In this document: piece by piece, positions 53,052 to 61,012 of the stretch
Layout: each line of letters starts with the position of its first letter
Numbering within the stretch: the stretch's first letter is position 1
Origin: Leptospira saintgironsiae
GTDB lineage: Bacteria; Spirochaetota; Leptospiria; Leptospirales; Leptospiraceae
Assembly: GCF_002811765.1 (NCBI RefSeq)
Contig: NZ_NPDR01000001.1
Location: forward strand, 992,001-1,056,000
Direction: 5' to 3'
DNA length: 64,000 nucleotides
The notes under the pieces: generated by a model
What the model was told of the DNA's origin: nothing
Seen by the model: the letters and a program-made list of their open reading frames with translations, nothing else
Database searches by the model: none
Translations under genes and position numbers: made by a program

Positions 53052-53597
53052 ATGAAAGTACTCGCCGTCTCCGGAAGTTTAAGAAAAGGTTCTTCCAATA
53101 CAGCCTTATTACTCGCAGCAAAAAGGATCGCAAATGGTTCTTTGCAAATCACTCTCGCGGATCCAATAGATCGGATCCCTCACTTTAATCCTGACTTAGA
53201 TACAGATACTCCTCCTAAAGAAGTTATAGAGTGGAGAAGGGAACTGAAAGAAGCAGATGCGATTCTTTTTTCTAGTCCTGAATATGCGTTTGCGATCCCA
53301 GGCGTTTTGAAGAATGCGCTAGATTGGATCGTGTCCAGTGCGGAACTTTATGGAAAGCCTGTTGGACTGATCAATGCATCTCCAGGTTATGGAGGAGCCT
53401 CCAAGGCCCAGGAAGCTTTTTTACATTTATTGAATGTACTTACAGTTAAAATAAACGATGATTGTGTTCTAAGTATTCCTTCCGTAAATAAAAAAGTGGA
53501 TCCAGAAGGGAATATCATGGACGAGCAAACGGAGAAGGAGCTCAAAAACTGCTTGGTGAGTCTGGAACGTTTGATCCAAGATTCCAAACTTTCTTGA
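53052..53597 (+). CDS. NADPH-dependent FMN reductase
   Basis: 181 residues, flavodoxin-like fold. The FMN phosphate loop is VSGSLRKGSSNTALL near residue 6, and the flavin-contacting SSPEYAFAIPGVLKNALDWI lies near 75, both hallmarks of the ArsH/YieF/chromate reductase family. It would reduce quinones, azo compounds or metals with NAD(P)H and may protect against oxidative stress; a peroxiredoxin gene follows 190 bases downstream. No operon link is evident because that gene has its own promoter region. Confidence 0.9.
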   Translation: MKVLAVSGSLRKGSSNTALLLAAKRIANGSLQITLADPIDRIPHFNPDLDTDTPPKEVIEWRRELKEADAILFSSPEYAFAIPGVLKNALDWIVSSAELYGKPVGLINASPGYGGASKAQEAFLHLLNVLTVKINDDCVLSIPSVNKKVDPEGNIMDEQTEKELKNCLVSLERLIQDSKLS

Positions 53598-53717
53598 TTA
53601 CCAGAGGCTGACTCGATGCAAATATCCCTAAAAGGATGTAAAATCGTTAGAAAACGGAAGAAAATCTCATAAAATTCTGTTTTATTGTTATTTATCTTAT
53701 ATTTTAAATAATTAATC

Positions 53718-53749
53718 CGCTATAGCGAATAAAATCCTTGCAATATAAT
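53718..53749 (+). promoter_or_regulatory. Peroxiredoxin promoter with palindrome at -35
   Basis: A perfect TATAAT (53744-53749) lies 37 bases before the ATG at 53787. At the -35 distance there is no good hexamer; a perfect 10-bp palindrome CGCTATAGCG (53718-53727) sits there instead. This is the position expected for an activator or redox repressor site. The regulator is unknown. Confidence 0.4.
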
Positions 53750-53786
53750 GGAATATTGGCCATAACTGAAATCAGGAGTATCGATT

Positions 53787-54422
53787 ATGGCACTTAGATT
53801 AGGTGATGTGGCCCCGGATTTCCAGGCAGAAACTTCCGATGGACCGATAGAATTTCATAAATATTTGGGAGAAGGTTGGGGAATCTTATTCTCGCATCCA
53901 AAAGATTATACTCCCGTTTGCACTACAGAACTTGGTTACGTTGCAAAAATTAAACCTGAATTCGAAAAGAGAAATGTTAAGGTTCTAGCATTATCCGTGG
54001 ATCCAGTAGACTCTCATAAGGGTTGGATCGGAGATATTAACGAAACCCAAAACACTACAGTAAACTATCCTATCATTGCGGACGCAGACAAAAAAGTTTC
54101 CGGTCTTTATGATATGATTCATCCGAATGCGAGTGAAACTACAACAGTACGTTCTGTATTCGTGATCGGCCCGGATAAAAAAGTGAAACTGACTTTAACT
54201 TATCCAGCATCTACTGGAAGGAACTTCGATGAACTTTTGAGAGTGATTGATTCTCTTCAATTGACTGCGAATTACAGTGTTGCGACACCTGCAAACTGGA
54301 AACACGGAGAGGATGTAATTATTGTTCCTTCTGTTTCCGACGAGGATGCTGAGAAAAAATTCCCGAAAGGTTTTAAGAAGATTAAACCTTATTTGAGATA
54401 CACTCCTCAGCCAAATAAGTAA
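53787..54422 (+). CDS. 1-Cys peroxiredoxin (Prx6 type)
   Basis: 211 residues. It reduces hydroperoxides through Cys45 in DYTPVCTTELG. The Prx6-type extended C-terminal dimerisation domain is present (PANWKHGEDVIIVPSVSDEDAEKKFP), and no resolving Cys is visible. The length is typical. Good AGGAG ribosome site; a strong hairpin terminator follows, so it is monocistronic. Important for a catalase-poor aerobe, though the physiological reductant is unknown. Confidence 0.95.
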   Translation: MALRLGDVAPDFQAETSDGPIEFHKYLGEGWGILFSHPKDYTPVCTTELGYVAKIKPEFEKRNVKVLALSVDPVDSHKGWIGDINETQNTTVNYPIIADADKKVSGLYDMIHPNASETTTVRSVFVIGPDKKVKLTLTYPASTGRNFDELLRVIDSLQLTANYSVATPANWKHGEDVIIVPSVSDEDAEKKFPKGFKKIKPYLRYTPQPNK

Positions 54423-54446
54423 GCAGAAATCAATTCTCTATTTTAG

Positions 54447-54472
54447 AAAGGAGTCTTCGGACTCCTTTTTTA
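54447..54472 (+). terminator. Rho-independent terminator of the peroxiredoxin gene
   Basis: AAAGGAGTC (54447-54455), a TTCG tetraloop and GACTCCTTT (54460-54468) form a perfect 9-bp stem followed by further T and AT-rich sequence. It lies 25 bases after the stop codon. This is the clearest terminator in the window. Confidence 0.9.
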
Positions 54473-54620
54473 TTATATTCTATTTTTATAAACTTCCTCC
54501 GGAATATTGATTCCGAAATTAATATTTTTCATAAAAAGTACGCGCGGAAATCAATATTCTGCACCTGAGCCTCATATCGGGGAAATTTATATTGCAAGCT
54601 TCTCCGCAAGGAGCATAATA

Positions 54621-54929
54621 ATGGCGACGCCTATGTTTCGCAGAATACCGCGAATATTGGAAGAAGTATTGGGTAACGAAGGGACGAACGAATTTGTGGA
54701 TTTTATCAATGATTCTTTCGCGGCTAACAAGGAGAATGTAATGGAACTCGTTTTCGAAAGATTTGAAAAGAGACTCTCGGAAGAGCTAAACATATTTCGA
54801 GCTGAGTATAAAGCAGATATTGCAGAATTACGTTTAGAAATGCATAAACTCATCTCTTCTCAGACAAAATGGATGGTAGGTGCAATCATAGCTTTGACCG
54901 GTATTTTCTCGATCATAGTCAAATTATAA
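54621..54929 (+). CDS. Small coiled-coil protein with C-terminal membrane anchor, 102 aa
   Basis: Start at the ATG at 54621, which has AAGGAG 7 bases upstream; the longer open frame before it is not used. Residues about 28-80 form a charged heptad coiled coil (FERFEKRLSEELNIFRAEY), and residues 84-101 are one membrane helix (WMVGAIIALTGIFSIIVKL) ending at the C-terminus. No enzymatic motif. The tail-anchored coiled-coil design suggests a scaffold or an adaptor on the inner membrane. It stands alone between a terminator and a convergent gene. Confidence 0.75.
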   Translation: MATPMFRRIPRILEEVLGNEGTNEFVDFINDSFAANKENVMELVFERFEKRLSEELNIFRAEYKADIAELRLEMHKLISSQTKWMVGAIIALTGIFSIIVKL

Positions 54930-54944
54930 TTTATCGAAAGAGCT

Positions 54945-55640
54945 TTAGGATTTGGAAAGTCTTTCAATGGATCTGACAGCGATTTCCTTTCTAAGATCTT
55001 GGCCTTTTTTCTTAGAGGCCTTCGTTTCAGAGACCAAGTCTGAGTTAGCCGTTTTAGGATGCCCGCTCAAAAAGGGAGGTTCTGGATTGTATTCTATCAT
55101 TAGTTGGATTTCTTCCGCGGCTTGTTGCCCTTGGATCTCTGCTACAACCTGGAGTGCGAAATCGATTCCAGCTGTGACTCCACCTCCAGTAATTCGATTT
55201 CGATCAATTACCACTCTATCTTCTTTCACATCGATTTCTGGAAAAAGTTTTAGTACATCTAAAGAAAGCCAATGTGTGGTTGCCTTGTACCCATTTAATA
55301 AACCGGCAGCAGCTAAAACTAAAGAACCAGTGCATACAGAGCTAACGTATTTAGAAGATTTCGATTTTTCTCTCAACCAATTCAGGATCTTTTCGTTTTC
55401 CATGAGTCGATTCACACCGAGTCCACCTGGAACTAAGACCAAATCTAAATCTATGTTTTCGTCTAAACTTTTATCTGGAAGAATGAAAAGTCCTCTTTCG
55501 GATGGGATTGGTTCCTCGGTTTCAGCAATTACATAAACTTTGGAATTTTTCATTCTGGAGAATACTTCATAAGGACCTACAAAATCCAATGGGGTTAGAT
55601 CCGGAAAGATAAGTAATCCGATTTTGAAAGGTTCTTGCAT
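54945..55640 (-). CDS. DJ-1/PfpI family protein (isonitrile hydratase / AraC-N type)
   Basis: 231 residues. N-terminal IGLLIFPDLTPLDFVGPYEVFS has the acidic residue of the active site, and the nucleophile Cys lies in YVSSVCTGSLVLAAAGLL near residue 102. This subgroup includes isonitrile hydratase InhA and the sensor domains of AraC-like regulators, but no HTH domain follows here. The substrate is unknown. It is distinct from the Hsp31-like relative at 51443. Confidence 0.88.
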   Translation of the reverse strand: MQEPFKIGLLIFPDLTPLDFVGPYEVFSRMKNSKVYVIAETEEPIPSERGLFILPDKSLDENIDLDLVLVPGGLGVNRLMENEKILNWLREKSKSSKYVSSVCTGSLVLAAAGLLNGYKATTHWLSLDVLKLFPEIDVKEDRVVIDRNRITGGGVTAGIDFALQVVAEIQGQQAAEEIQLMIEYNPEPPFLSGHPKTANSDLVSETKASKKKGQDLRKEIAVRSIERLSKS

Positions 55641-55834
55641 AGATATATTGGATATGACTAGGAGAAGTCTTCAAGTCGAATTCGAAAGAAAAGTTTTAGA
55701 GGAGTTGCGATAGGTTTGTTTTCGAAAATTCAAATAGAGGAGAAGGTTCGGTATTGATAAAAATCAGTTAAACGGTGCTTCTTGAAATATCCTAATTTGG
55801 TATATTCTGAATTGGGAAGTAGAATTAGCATCTC

Positions 55835-56131
55835 TTGGCTAAAACAATCTACACCGAAGAATATAAGATTTTCCAAAAGTTGCTAAAAAAAGCGAGGGAA
55901 GACGCGGGCCTGACCCAGGTGGATGTTGCCGAGGCACTTAAAACACCCCAATCTTTCATTTCAAAAATCGAGGCCGGAGACAGAAGGATAGATGTCATCG
56001 AATTCTGGAACCTCGCAAAACTTTATAAAAAGCCAGTGGACTTCTTCTTTAAGTTTGATGATAAGTCAGAACCTAAATCCAAGAAAAAATCTCTCAAAGC
56101 GGCAAGTTCTACTAAAAGAAAATCCAAATAG
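55835..56131 (+). CDS. XRE-family HTH transcriptional regulator
   Basis: 98 residues. A single lambda-repressor-like HTH (about 11-65; recognition region TQVDVAEALKTPQSFISKIE, then GDRRIDVIEFWNLAKLY) is followed by a Lys/Ser-rich tail. The start is TTG at 55835; an in-frame TAG at 55826-55828 rules out any earlier start. The Shine-Dalgarno is weak. An imperfect dyad around 55787-55808 (AATATCC and GGTATATT) upstream could be its own operator. No toxin partner gene adjoins. Confidence 0.88.
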   Translation: MAKTIYTEEYKIFQKLLKKAREDAGLTQVDVAEALKTPQSFISKIEAGDRRIDVIEFWNLAKLYKKPVDFFFKFDDKSEPKSKKKSLKAASSTKRKSK

Positions 56132-56191
56132 TATTTATTTTCGATCCGTTGGGCTTCCAACCTAATCTATCTTTCTTAGAAAAGAATAGCC

Positions 56192-56232
56192 AAGAACGGC
56201 AGTTCTTCTAAAAAATACCGTGCCTTCGGGCA
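56192..56232 (+). promoter_or_regulatory. Two small hairpins in the leader of the 334-aa protein
   Basis: AAGAAC (56192-56197), GGCA and GTTCTT (56202-56207), then TGCC (56221-56224), TTCG and GGCA (56229-56232), the second just before the AAGAAG ribosome site. They could be a terminator remnant of the XRE gene plus a leader stem; both are short. Confidence 0.35.
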
Positions 56233-56241
56233 AGAAGCTAA

Positions 56242-57246
56242 ATGAAAGAGAATCGAATTTTACGTCCTTGGATTTACTGGATTGCCCTCATCTTAACTGC
56301 ACTTCTTTCCTTCTGGGTGGGGAGACTTGGTTTAGAAAATGTGGATATTCCTTTTTCGGATATTGGGTCGGAAAAGGAATATATATCCGATTTGTATGAG
56401 TTTCCTAAGCCGCGACTTCTTCTTAAAAATGTTCGGTTTTATTGGCAAAAGGATATTTTCGTGGAAGCGGATCGTCTTTCTCTCGAAGCAATTCCTAAAA
56501 ATGGAGAGATTCTTCCATTCGATCGGCCTGAACTTTTTACCCTCAAAATTTTAAACGGAAATATCAGGATTTCATTTGAGAGTCTGGAAAAACTGATTAA
56601 CGGAAAGTTATTCTCCTTTCCGGAATCCACTCTTCGTAAAATTAAACTTCGTCCAATATTTCATAATGGAGCATGGAAACTTAAAATTTCAGGAGAGGTC
56701 AAACTTGTAGTCTGGGTCTCCTTCGAAGGGATAGCCACCGTTAAGATCGATCCGGAATCCGGCAGGATCTTAGTGGAGAATGAATCTGTCAGAGCATTAT
56801 TAAATCCTTATACAAAAGAACTTTTAAATACAGTTGGTGTATCTATCGAGGATCTGGTCCGCTTTCCTAAAGGGAAAGGTTTGGTCTTTTCCGGGAATAA
56901 AGTATTTTTTGAACCTTTTTCAGTTTTTCCTGATCCAGAGGTAGAAGGGAAGATCAAAGATCTCAAATTGGATGAAAACGCGTTAGATATCGATTTCATT
57001 GCGGAACAAGAGGTTCCATCTCCTAAAACAAATTCCAAAAATTATATTTATGTTATTGGTGGAAAATTACTCTTCGGAGGGATTCAAGTTCATCAAGGCA
57101 GGGTCTTACTCCAAGACAGGGAAGAATCCTCTCTGTTTGAATTCTGTTTTTCAGAATATAAAAAAGCATTGTCTCTCTCCAATGTAAAGATGGAGGAAGA
57201 CGGACGTATTCTTATCTTCATGCCTGATTCTCCTCCTCTTAAATAA
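56242..57246 (+). CDS. Hypothetical membrane-anchored protein, 334 aa
   Basis: No recognised family. One N-terminal membrane helix (about 10-29, IYWIALILTALLSFWVG) anchors a periplasmic domain. It is built of repeating beta segments with LxxG spacing (PRLLLKNVRFYWQKDIFVEA, TLKILNGNIRISF). The pattern resembles lipid-transfer beta-taco proteins such as LptC or AsmA, but this is inference from secondary structure. There is no Cys pair. The start is ATG with a modest AAGAAG site. It ends 78 bases before an ankyrin-repeat gene. Confidence 0.65.
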   Translation: MKENRILRPWIYWIALILTALLSFWVGRLGLENVDIPFSDIGSEKEYISDLYEFPKPRLLLKNVRFYWQKDIFVEADRLSLEAIPKNGEILPFDRPELFTLKILNGNIRISFESLEKLINGKLFSFPESTLRKIKLRPIFHNGAWKLKISGEVKLVVWVSFEGIATVKIDPESGRILVENESVRALLNPYTKELLNTVGVSIEDLVRFPKGKGLVFSGNKVFFEPFSVFPDPEVEGKIKDLKLDENALDIDFIAEQEVPSPKTNSKNYIYVIGGKLLFGGIQVHQGRVLLQDREESSLFEFCFSEYKKALSLSNVKMEEDGRILIFMPDSPPLK

Positions 57247-57342
57247 GTCCTTTTATAAATAAAATATTTCCAGATTCGTAAAAATTTATAAAATCCGGAA
57301 CGTTCTTCTTCGAACTCGGTCCTCTTGTTGAAGAGTATACTT

Positions 57343-57849
57343 ATGAATCTTTTCACTTCCAAATTTACATCCATTTCGTTTTACGTTAGGAGTCTCTTGC
57401 TCCTTGGGGGGATTTTTTTGACGAGTTGTATTTCTCCTCAATACATGAGCGGAGGATGGAGTCCCTATCCTTCCGACTATGTTTATAAAGGAGATCTATT
57501 CGGTTTGCAGAATTGTTTAAAAGCAGGTTGTTCTGTAGATACGAGGGATCCTTTTACTAGAAATTTTACTCCATTAATGATAGCGGCAAGAGAAGGCGAA
57601 GTTGAGATCGCGGAATTTTTAGTTAGAAGCGGTGCGGATATTAATGCCAAAACGCGAGACGGTCATACTGCTTTAATGATGGCCGTTTACAATCGGAACC
57701 TGGACATAGTGAAACTTCTTCTGAAGAATGGAGCAAATGTACATGTAAAAAGTAAACAAGGACATACTGCATTTTCGGAAGCAACTTTAGAAGAATCTGC
57801 CCAAATCAAAGAGCTACTTCTTCCTTACGAGATTGGTCCAAAAAGATGA
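57343..57849 (+). CDS. Ankyrin-repeat lipoprotein
   Basis: 168 residues from the ATG at 57343; two TTG codons six residues earlier are also possible. The signal peptide ends in the lipobox LTSC (FLTSCISPQYMSGG). Three to four ankyrin repeats fill about 55-165 (TPLMIAAREGEVEIAEFLV, HTALMMAVYNRNLDIVKLLL, HTAFSEATLEESAQIKELLL), with a degenerate first repeat carrying a Cys pair. Ankyrin repeats bind proteins, so this is an envelope-tethered binding module. Its stop overlaps the start of the Cys/Gly-rich lipoprotein (ATGA). Confidence 0.85.
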   Translation: MNLFTSKFTSISFYVRSLLLLGGIFLTSCISPQYMSGGWSPYPSDYVYKGDLFGLQNCLKAGCSVDTRDPFTRNFTPLMIAAREGEVEIAEFLVRSGADINAKTRDGHTALMMAVYNRNLDIVKLLLKNGANVHVKSKQGHTAFSEATLEESAQIKELLLPYEIGPKR

Positions 57850-58178
57850 AATCAACATTTCAGATAGTTTTGGTCCTTCTATTTTTAGAATCTTGCATGA
57901 ATGATGATCGTTGCACCGGAAATTGTGATAAAAACTTTTCCGTCTGCCTATTGGTCGCAAAGAATGAAAACTCTCTTGGGATTGGATTCATATGCAAGGC
58001 TATCTGTGATGATTGTAAATCAGATTGTTACAGAGTGACTTCTTCCGGAGGGAGAAGTTCTAGCTCTTCCAGAGGTGGCTCCAGTGGAGGAGGGGGAGGC
58101 GGTAGTTCAGGAGGAGGAGGAGGTTCTGGCGGCGGCCACGGTGGAGGTGGTCATGGAGGAAGCGGAGTTATATTTTAA
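57846..58178 (+). CDS. Cys- and Gly-rich small lipoprotein, 110 aa
   Basis: 110 residues, no family recognised. The signal ends in a lipobox (VLLFLESCMN, Cys17). The next 50 residues hold eight Cys in CxxxC spacing (RCTGNCDKNFSVC, then CKAICDDCKSDC), and the last 45 are almost pure Ser/Gly/His (SGGRSSSS to GGHGGGGHGG). The His-Gly tail could bind metal. It is coupled to the ankyrin lipoprotein by a 4-base overlap; the two probably work at the same place, perhaps as partner and ligand. Confidence 0.75.
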   Translation: MKSTFQIVLVLLFLESCMNDDRCTGNCDKNFSVCLLVAKNENSLGIGFICKAICDDCKSDCYRVTSSGGRSSSSSRGGSSGGGGGGSSGGGGGSGGGHGGGGHGGSGVIF

Positions 58179-58186
58179 AATAGATA

Positions 58187-58217
58187 CAAAAAAGGAAACC
58201 GAGGAGACTCGGTTTCC
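58187..58217 (-). terminator. Rho-independent terminator of the hydroxylase gene
   Basis: Read leftward, GGAAACCGAG (58217-58208), a 4-base loop and CTCGGTTTCC (58203-58194) form a perfect 10-bp stem followed by seven T (58193-58187). It lies 33 bases after the stop of the leftward fatty-acid hydroxylase. On the plus strand the same stem has no T-run. Confidence 0.9.
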
Positions 58218-58250
58218 AGTATGAGCTAATGAAAATTTTATAAAGAAAAT

Positions 58251-59090
58251 CTATTTCGCAAATCCTATCTGGGAGGTTACAGTAGTTTTTGCGTAATCTT
58301 CCTTCTTCTCTGCTACCTCATCAAAATAGGTTTCGTAATTTGGGAAATTTGTTCCCATAATCCTATCCCAGAAATTGAAATAAAGACTGTAGTTTCCATG
58401 AAACTTTTGGTGATGAAGGTTATGATGAGTAGAAGTGTTTATCCATTTTGTGATCGAATGACTTGCCCAACCTTTTGGAAAAAATTCATATCCTAGATGC
58501 CACCAAATATTCATCACCATCGCGTAGAATGTATGGAAGATAAATACTCCGAAATGGATCGGAACCAAACTGATAAATGGCACCACATAAATTGCTTCTA
58601 AAAATGCTTCTGCCCAATGGAAATTGTAAGCAGCTAGAGGAGAAGGGTTTACGGATTTATGATGGATCGCATGCACGAAACTATAAACTTTTTTGTGATG
58701 CATCAACCTATGAGCCCAATAAAACCAGGTCTCATGCCAAACGGTGATCATAATATAACTTAAGATCGCGTAAGCCCAACCTCTTTCGGAGATATCGAAG
58801 TAAAGCGCTCTTGGAAGATATCCTAATTTTTGAAGGCTGAAAGAAACGACTGCAACCAAGCTAAACATTACCATTGTAACTGCAGATTGTTTTATCTCGT
58901 ATACTACCTTCTCCCATTTTGGAAAACTTTTCTGGATCCTGTACTTTTCAAAATACCCTTTTTTCCAAACCCAGAATATAAAGAATGCAAGTCCTGCTAA
59001 AGGATAGTATCTAATAAAGTTCAATGAAAGTTGGAATAGTCCGAAATTCCGAACACATTCCCAGCCGAAATCACAAGCGTTGATTGCCAT
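58251..59090 (-). CDS. Sterol desaturase / fatty acid hydroxylase family protein
   Basis: 279 residues, four or so membrane helices and the eight-His di-iron pattern: HETWFYWAHRLMHH, VHAIHHKSVNP and THHNLHHQKFHGN. Members hydroxylate or desaturate lipids at the membrane with oxygen. The substrate here is unknown; in Leptospira a membrane lipid or hopanoid-like lipid is possible. Strong GGAGGA ribosome site. A membrane AraC regulator gene lies 102 bases upstream on the same strand, so local control is likely. A perfect terminator follows. Confidence 0.92.
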   Translation of the reverse strand: MAINACDFGWECVRNFGLFQLSLNFIRYYPLAGLAFFIFWVWKKGYFEKYRIQKSFPKWEKVVYEIKQSAVTMVMFSLVAVVSFSLQKLGYLPRALYFDISERGWAYAILSYIMITVWHETWFYWAHRLMHHKKVYSFVHAIHHKSVNPSPLAAYNFHWAEAFLEAIYVVPFISLVPIHFGVFIFHTFYAMVMNIWWHLGYEFFPKGWASHSITKWINTSTHHNLHHQKFHGNYSLYFNFWDRIMGTNFPNYETYFDEVAEKKEDYAKTTVTSQIGFAK

Positions 59091-59192
59091 TTTTCCTCCG
59101 ATCTCTGGATTCAGTTTACGACGGATTCAAAAAGAAATCGTCCTCCCCGATCGGAGTGGAATAAAATATACGTCCAGACCGATCGAAACGGA

Positions 59193-60308
59193 CTATTTGG
59201 ACTTATTTTTGCGGATTTTATTTCTGTATTCGGAAGGTGTAAAACCTGTTTCCTTTCGGAAAACCTCGTTAAAAGCGGATTTAGAGCCAAATCCTGAGGA
59301 GTATGCTATGGATAATAAAACTTCGGCAGGGTCTGATTCTATTTTCTTTTTAGCCTCTTCTACCCTGTATTGGTTTAGTAATTGAAAGAAATTTTTTCCA
59401 ATTTCATTGTTCAGATATTCTGAAAGTTGGTGAGTGCTGATCTCTAATTTGCCTGCCAAAAATCCGAGGGTCAGATCTTCTTTTAAGAATACCTTCTCCT
59501 TTTGAAATAGATCTTCTAAGTTTTGTTTTATATCTTCGAGATCCAAACCGTTGAGTTGAGAAGCTCTATATTTTTTCTCTTCTTCTACTACTCTTTGGAC
59601 TTCTAAGAAAAATTCAGGAAACCCTTGGCGTAGAATATACAAAGAGCATAAAAAGATCCCGACTAAAGAACCAACTCCTTCTAAACCTCTAATAGATCCT
59701 AATGATACAGATATTGCTCCATATAATAAAATGATTAAAATACAAACGCTTACTCCAAGGATTGTAAGCATTCTTGGGTCCTTGTATATTACTGAAAATC
59801 TAAATCCCCAAAATAAACGGAAGAATGTGGAAAGTAAGAATGCAAACATGAGTCCGAGTGTACTTAGTACAGGGATTTTTAAAAATAAAGGAAGGCCAGT
59901 GGTTTTTAGACTTTTTAGTAATTCGATCTTTTCTATTCCACCTGAAAAATAGAAATTAGACATCCATAAAAATATCACAAGAGCAGGAAGCATCTTCAGA
60001 TAGAAAACTTTTTTGGACTCAGGAGTACTCCCCATCGCAAGAAGGAGATAACGTTCTATAAAAGGACCCATGAGTCCTGAAACAGGAAGATGAGTTAGAT
60101 ACAGGCCGGGGAAGCGAACAATCATCTTACATGTAATCAAAAATGCATGAATGAGAAAGATCCCTACTAAGAAAAAAATAATGGCGAGTAAGTTTTGTTT
60201 TTCTCCTCTCGGCGAAGAAAAAATTTCTCCTAAGGAAAATAAAAATGCGAGTCCGATCGAAAAGACTAAAAATAGAGAAGTATAAGATTGGGTTCCTAAT
60301 TCGTTCAT
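59193..60308 (-). CDS. Membrane-anchored AraC-family transcriptional regulator
   Basis: 371 residues from the ATG at 60308; the 38-residue upstream extension overlaps vapC and is rejected. Seven or so membrane helices fill residues 10-240. A cytoplasmic linker (VQRVVEEEKKYRASQLNGLD) leads to two AraC-type HTH motifs (LTLGFLAGKLEISTHQLSEYL near 287 and SIAYSSGFGSKSAFNEVFRK near 335) ending in FTPSEYRNKIRK. It probably senses a membrane or external signal and controls the hydroxylase gene downstream. Its start overlaps the vapC stop by 4 bases. Confidence 0.88.
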   Translation of the reverse strand: MNELGTQSYTSLFLVFSIGLAFLFSLGEIFSSPRGEKQNLLAIIFFLVGIFLIHAFLITCKMIVRFPGLYLTHLPVSGLMGPFIERYLLLAMGSTPESKKVFYLKMLPALVIFLWMSNFYFSGGIEKIELLKSLKTTGLPLFLKIPVLSTLGLMFAFLLSTFFRLFWGFRFSVIYKDPRMLTILGVSVCILIILLYGAISVSLGSIRGLEGVGSLVGIFLCSLYILRQGFPEFFLEVQRVVEEEKKYRASQLNGLDLEDIKQNLEDLFQKEKVFLKEDLTLGFLAGKLEISTHQLSEYLNNEIGKNFFQLLNQYRVEEAKKKIESDPAEVLLSIAYSSGFGSKSAFNEVFRKETGFTPSEYRNKIRKNKSK

Positions 60309-60676
60309 GCTGTAATTTCCGCGATGCCAACCTTCTCCGCAGCCTTTACTAAAGATAAGTCTGCAGAATATAATTTTGCACTTCCTAATATGCAACTTGC
60401 AAGCAAATGTGCATCTATCCAACCGATTCCGAGCCCAGCCAGTGAATTTCTTTCCGAAAATATCATGGTCTCTTTATGGTTTGCGATCGGAACTTCTTTC
60501 AATTGAGCGTATTCAGTCAGAAATGAATTCTTATTCTTAAAATTCCCCAAACTAAGCTCTCCTTCTACCATAGGATGGCGTCTCACCAAGCCAAGGCGGA
60601 GAAGTTCCGTAAGTTTCGGATCTGATTTTCGTAGATGATTGATCCAAACAGAAGTATCTACAAGCACCGCTGTCAT
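60305..60676 (-). CDS. vapC: VapC-type PIN-domain toxin
   Basis: 123 residues. The PIN-domain ribonuclease acidic residues are Asp7 (VDTSVWINHL), Glu40 (VEGELSLG), Asp88 (GWIDAHLL) and Asp106 (YSADLSLV). VapC toxins cut tRNA or rRNA when the antitoxin is lost. It overlaps VapB by 4 bases, the standard arrangement, and also overlaps the downstream AraC gene by 4 bases, which is not standard for a toxin-antitoxin unit. Confidence 0.95.
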   Translation of the reverse strand: MTAVLVDTSVWINHLRKSDPKLTELLRLGLVRRHPMVEGELSLGNFKNKNSFLTEYAQLKEVPIANHKETMIFSERNSLAGLGIGWIDAHLLASCILGSAKLYSADLSLVKAAEKVGIAEITA

Positions 60677-60876
60677 TTAGAGATTTTTTTGCGGGTAGGG
60701 CCTTCTGCTTTTGGATCGCTTCCACCTAAAAGAGCCATTCTTTCTGCGGATTTTTCCCGAATAAGTGCGCGCAACCCCTCCTGCACGAGACGTGTCTTTT
60801 CTTGGATGCCAGTATAGTCTTGTGCACTGGAGATCAGCTCTTCTGGAATGTATAGAGTGGTTTTGACAGCTAACAT
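60673..60876 (-). CDS. vapB: VapB-type antitoxin
   Basis: 67 residues. The N-terminus is a short DNA-binding motif (KTTLYIPEELISSAQDYTGI) followed by KTRLVQEGLRALIREKSAER, the type seen in VapB antitoxins of the AHH/RHH class, and a basic C-terminal tail that should cover the VapC active site. VapB binds its own promoter and represses with VapC. The ATG has no ribosome-binding site; the promoter -10 box ends only 7 bases upstream, so the mRNA is probably leaderless. Confidence 0.93.
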   Translation of the reverse strand: MLAVKTTLYIPEELISSAQDYTGIQEKTRLVQEGLRALIREKSAERMALLGGSDPKAEGPTRKKISK

Positions 60877-60883
60877 ATAAGGT

Positions 60884-60912
60884 AATATATGGTGTTAAAT
60901 GCCATATGTCAA
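60884..60912 (-). promoter_or_regulatory. vapBC promoter with an operator in the spacer
   Basis: On the minus strand, a perfect TTGACA (60912-60907), exactly 17 bases, then TATATT (60889-60884) and 7 more bases to the ATG. The spacer is dominated by a dyad ATATGG (60887-60892) / CCATAT (60902-60907), the likely VapBC operator. RNA would start at or within 1-2 bases of the start codon. Confidence 0.75.
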
Positions 60913-61012
60913 TAGAGAAGGGGCGGAAAATTGATTCTAGAGCGGAAATGTTGTTCCACATTACGGTTTGCGGAGAAAATTTAGAAAGTACGTAACCTTC
61001 TCCCCAAATGAA

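Noticed and set aside
54952..55536. 194-codon plus-strand frame over the PfpI gene
   Set aside because: Antisense of a well-recognised DJ-1/PfpI protein; Ser-rich with no signal of its own.
58057..58165. Gly-codon-rich repetitive DNA that looks like a short tandem repeat
   Set aside because: It is the Ser/Gly/His tail of a coding gene in frame to the stop; there are no conserved spacers, so it is not a CRISPR or independent repeat.
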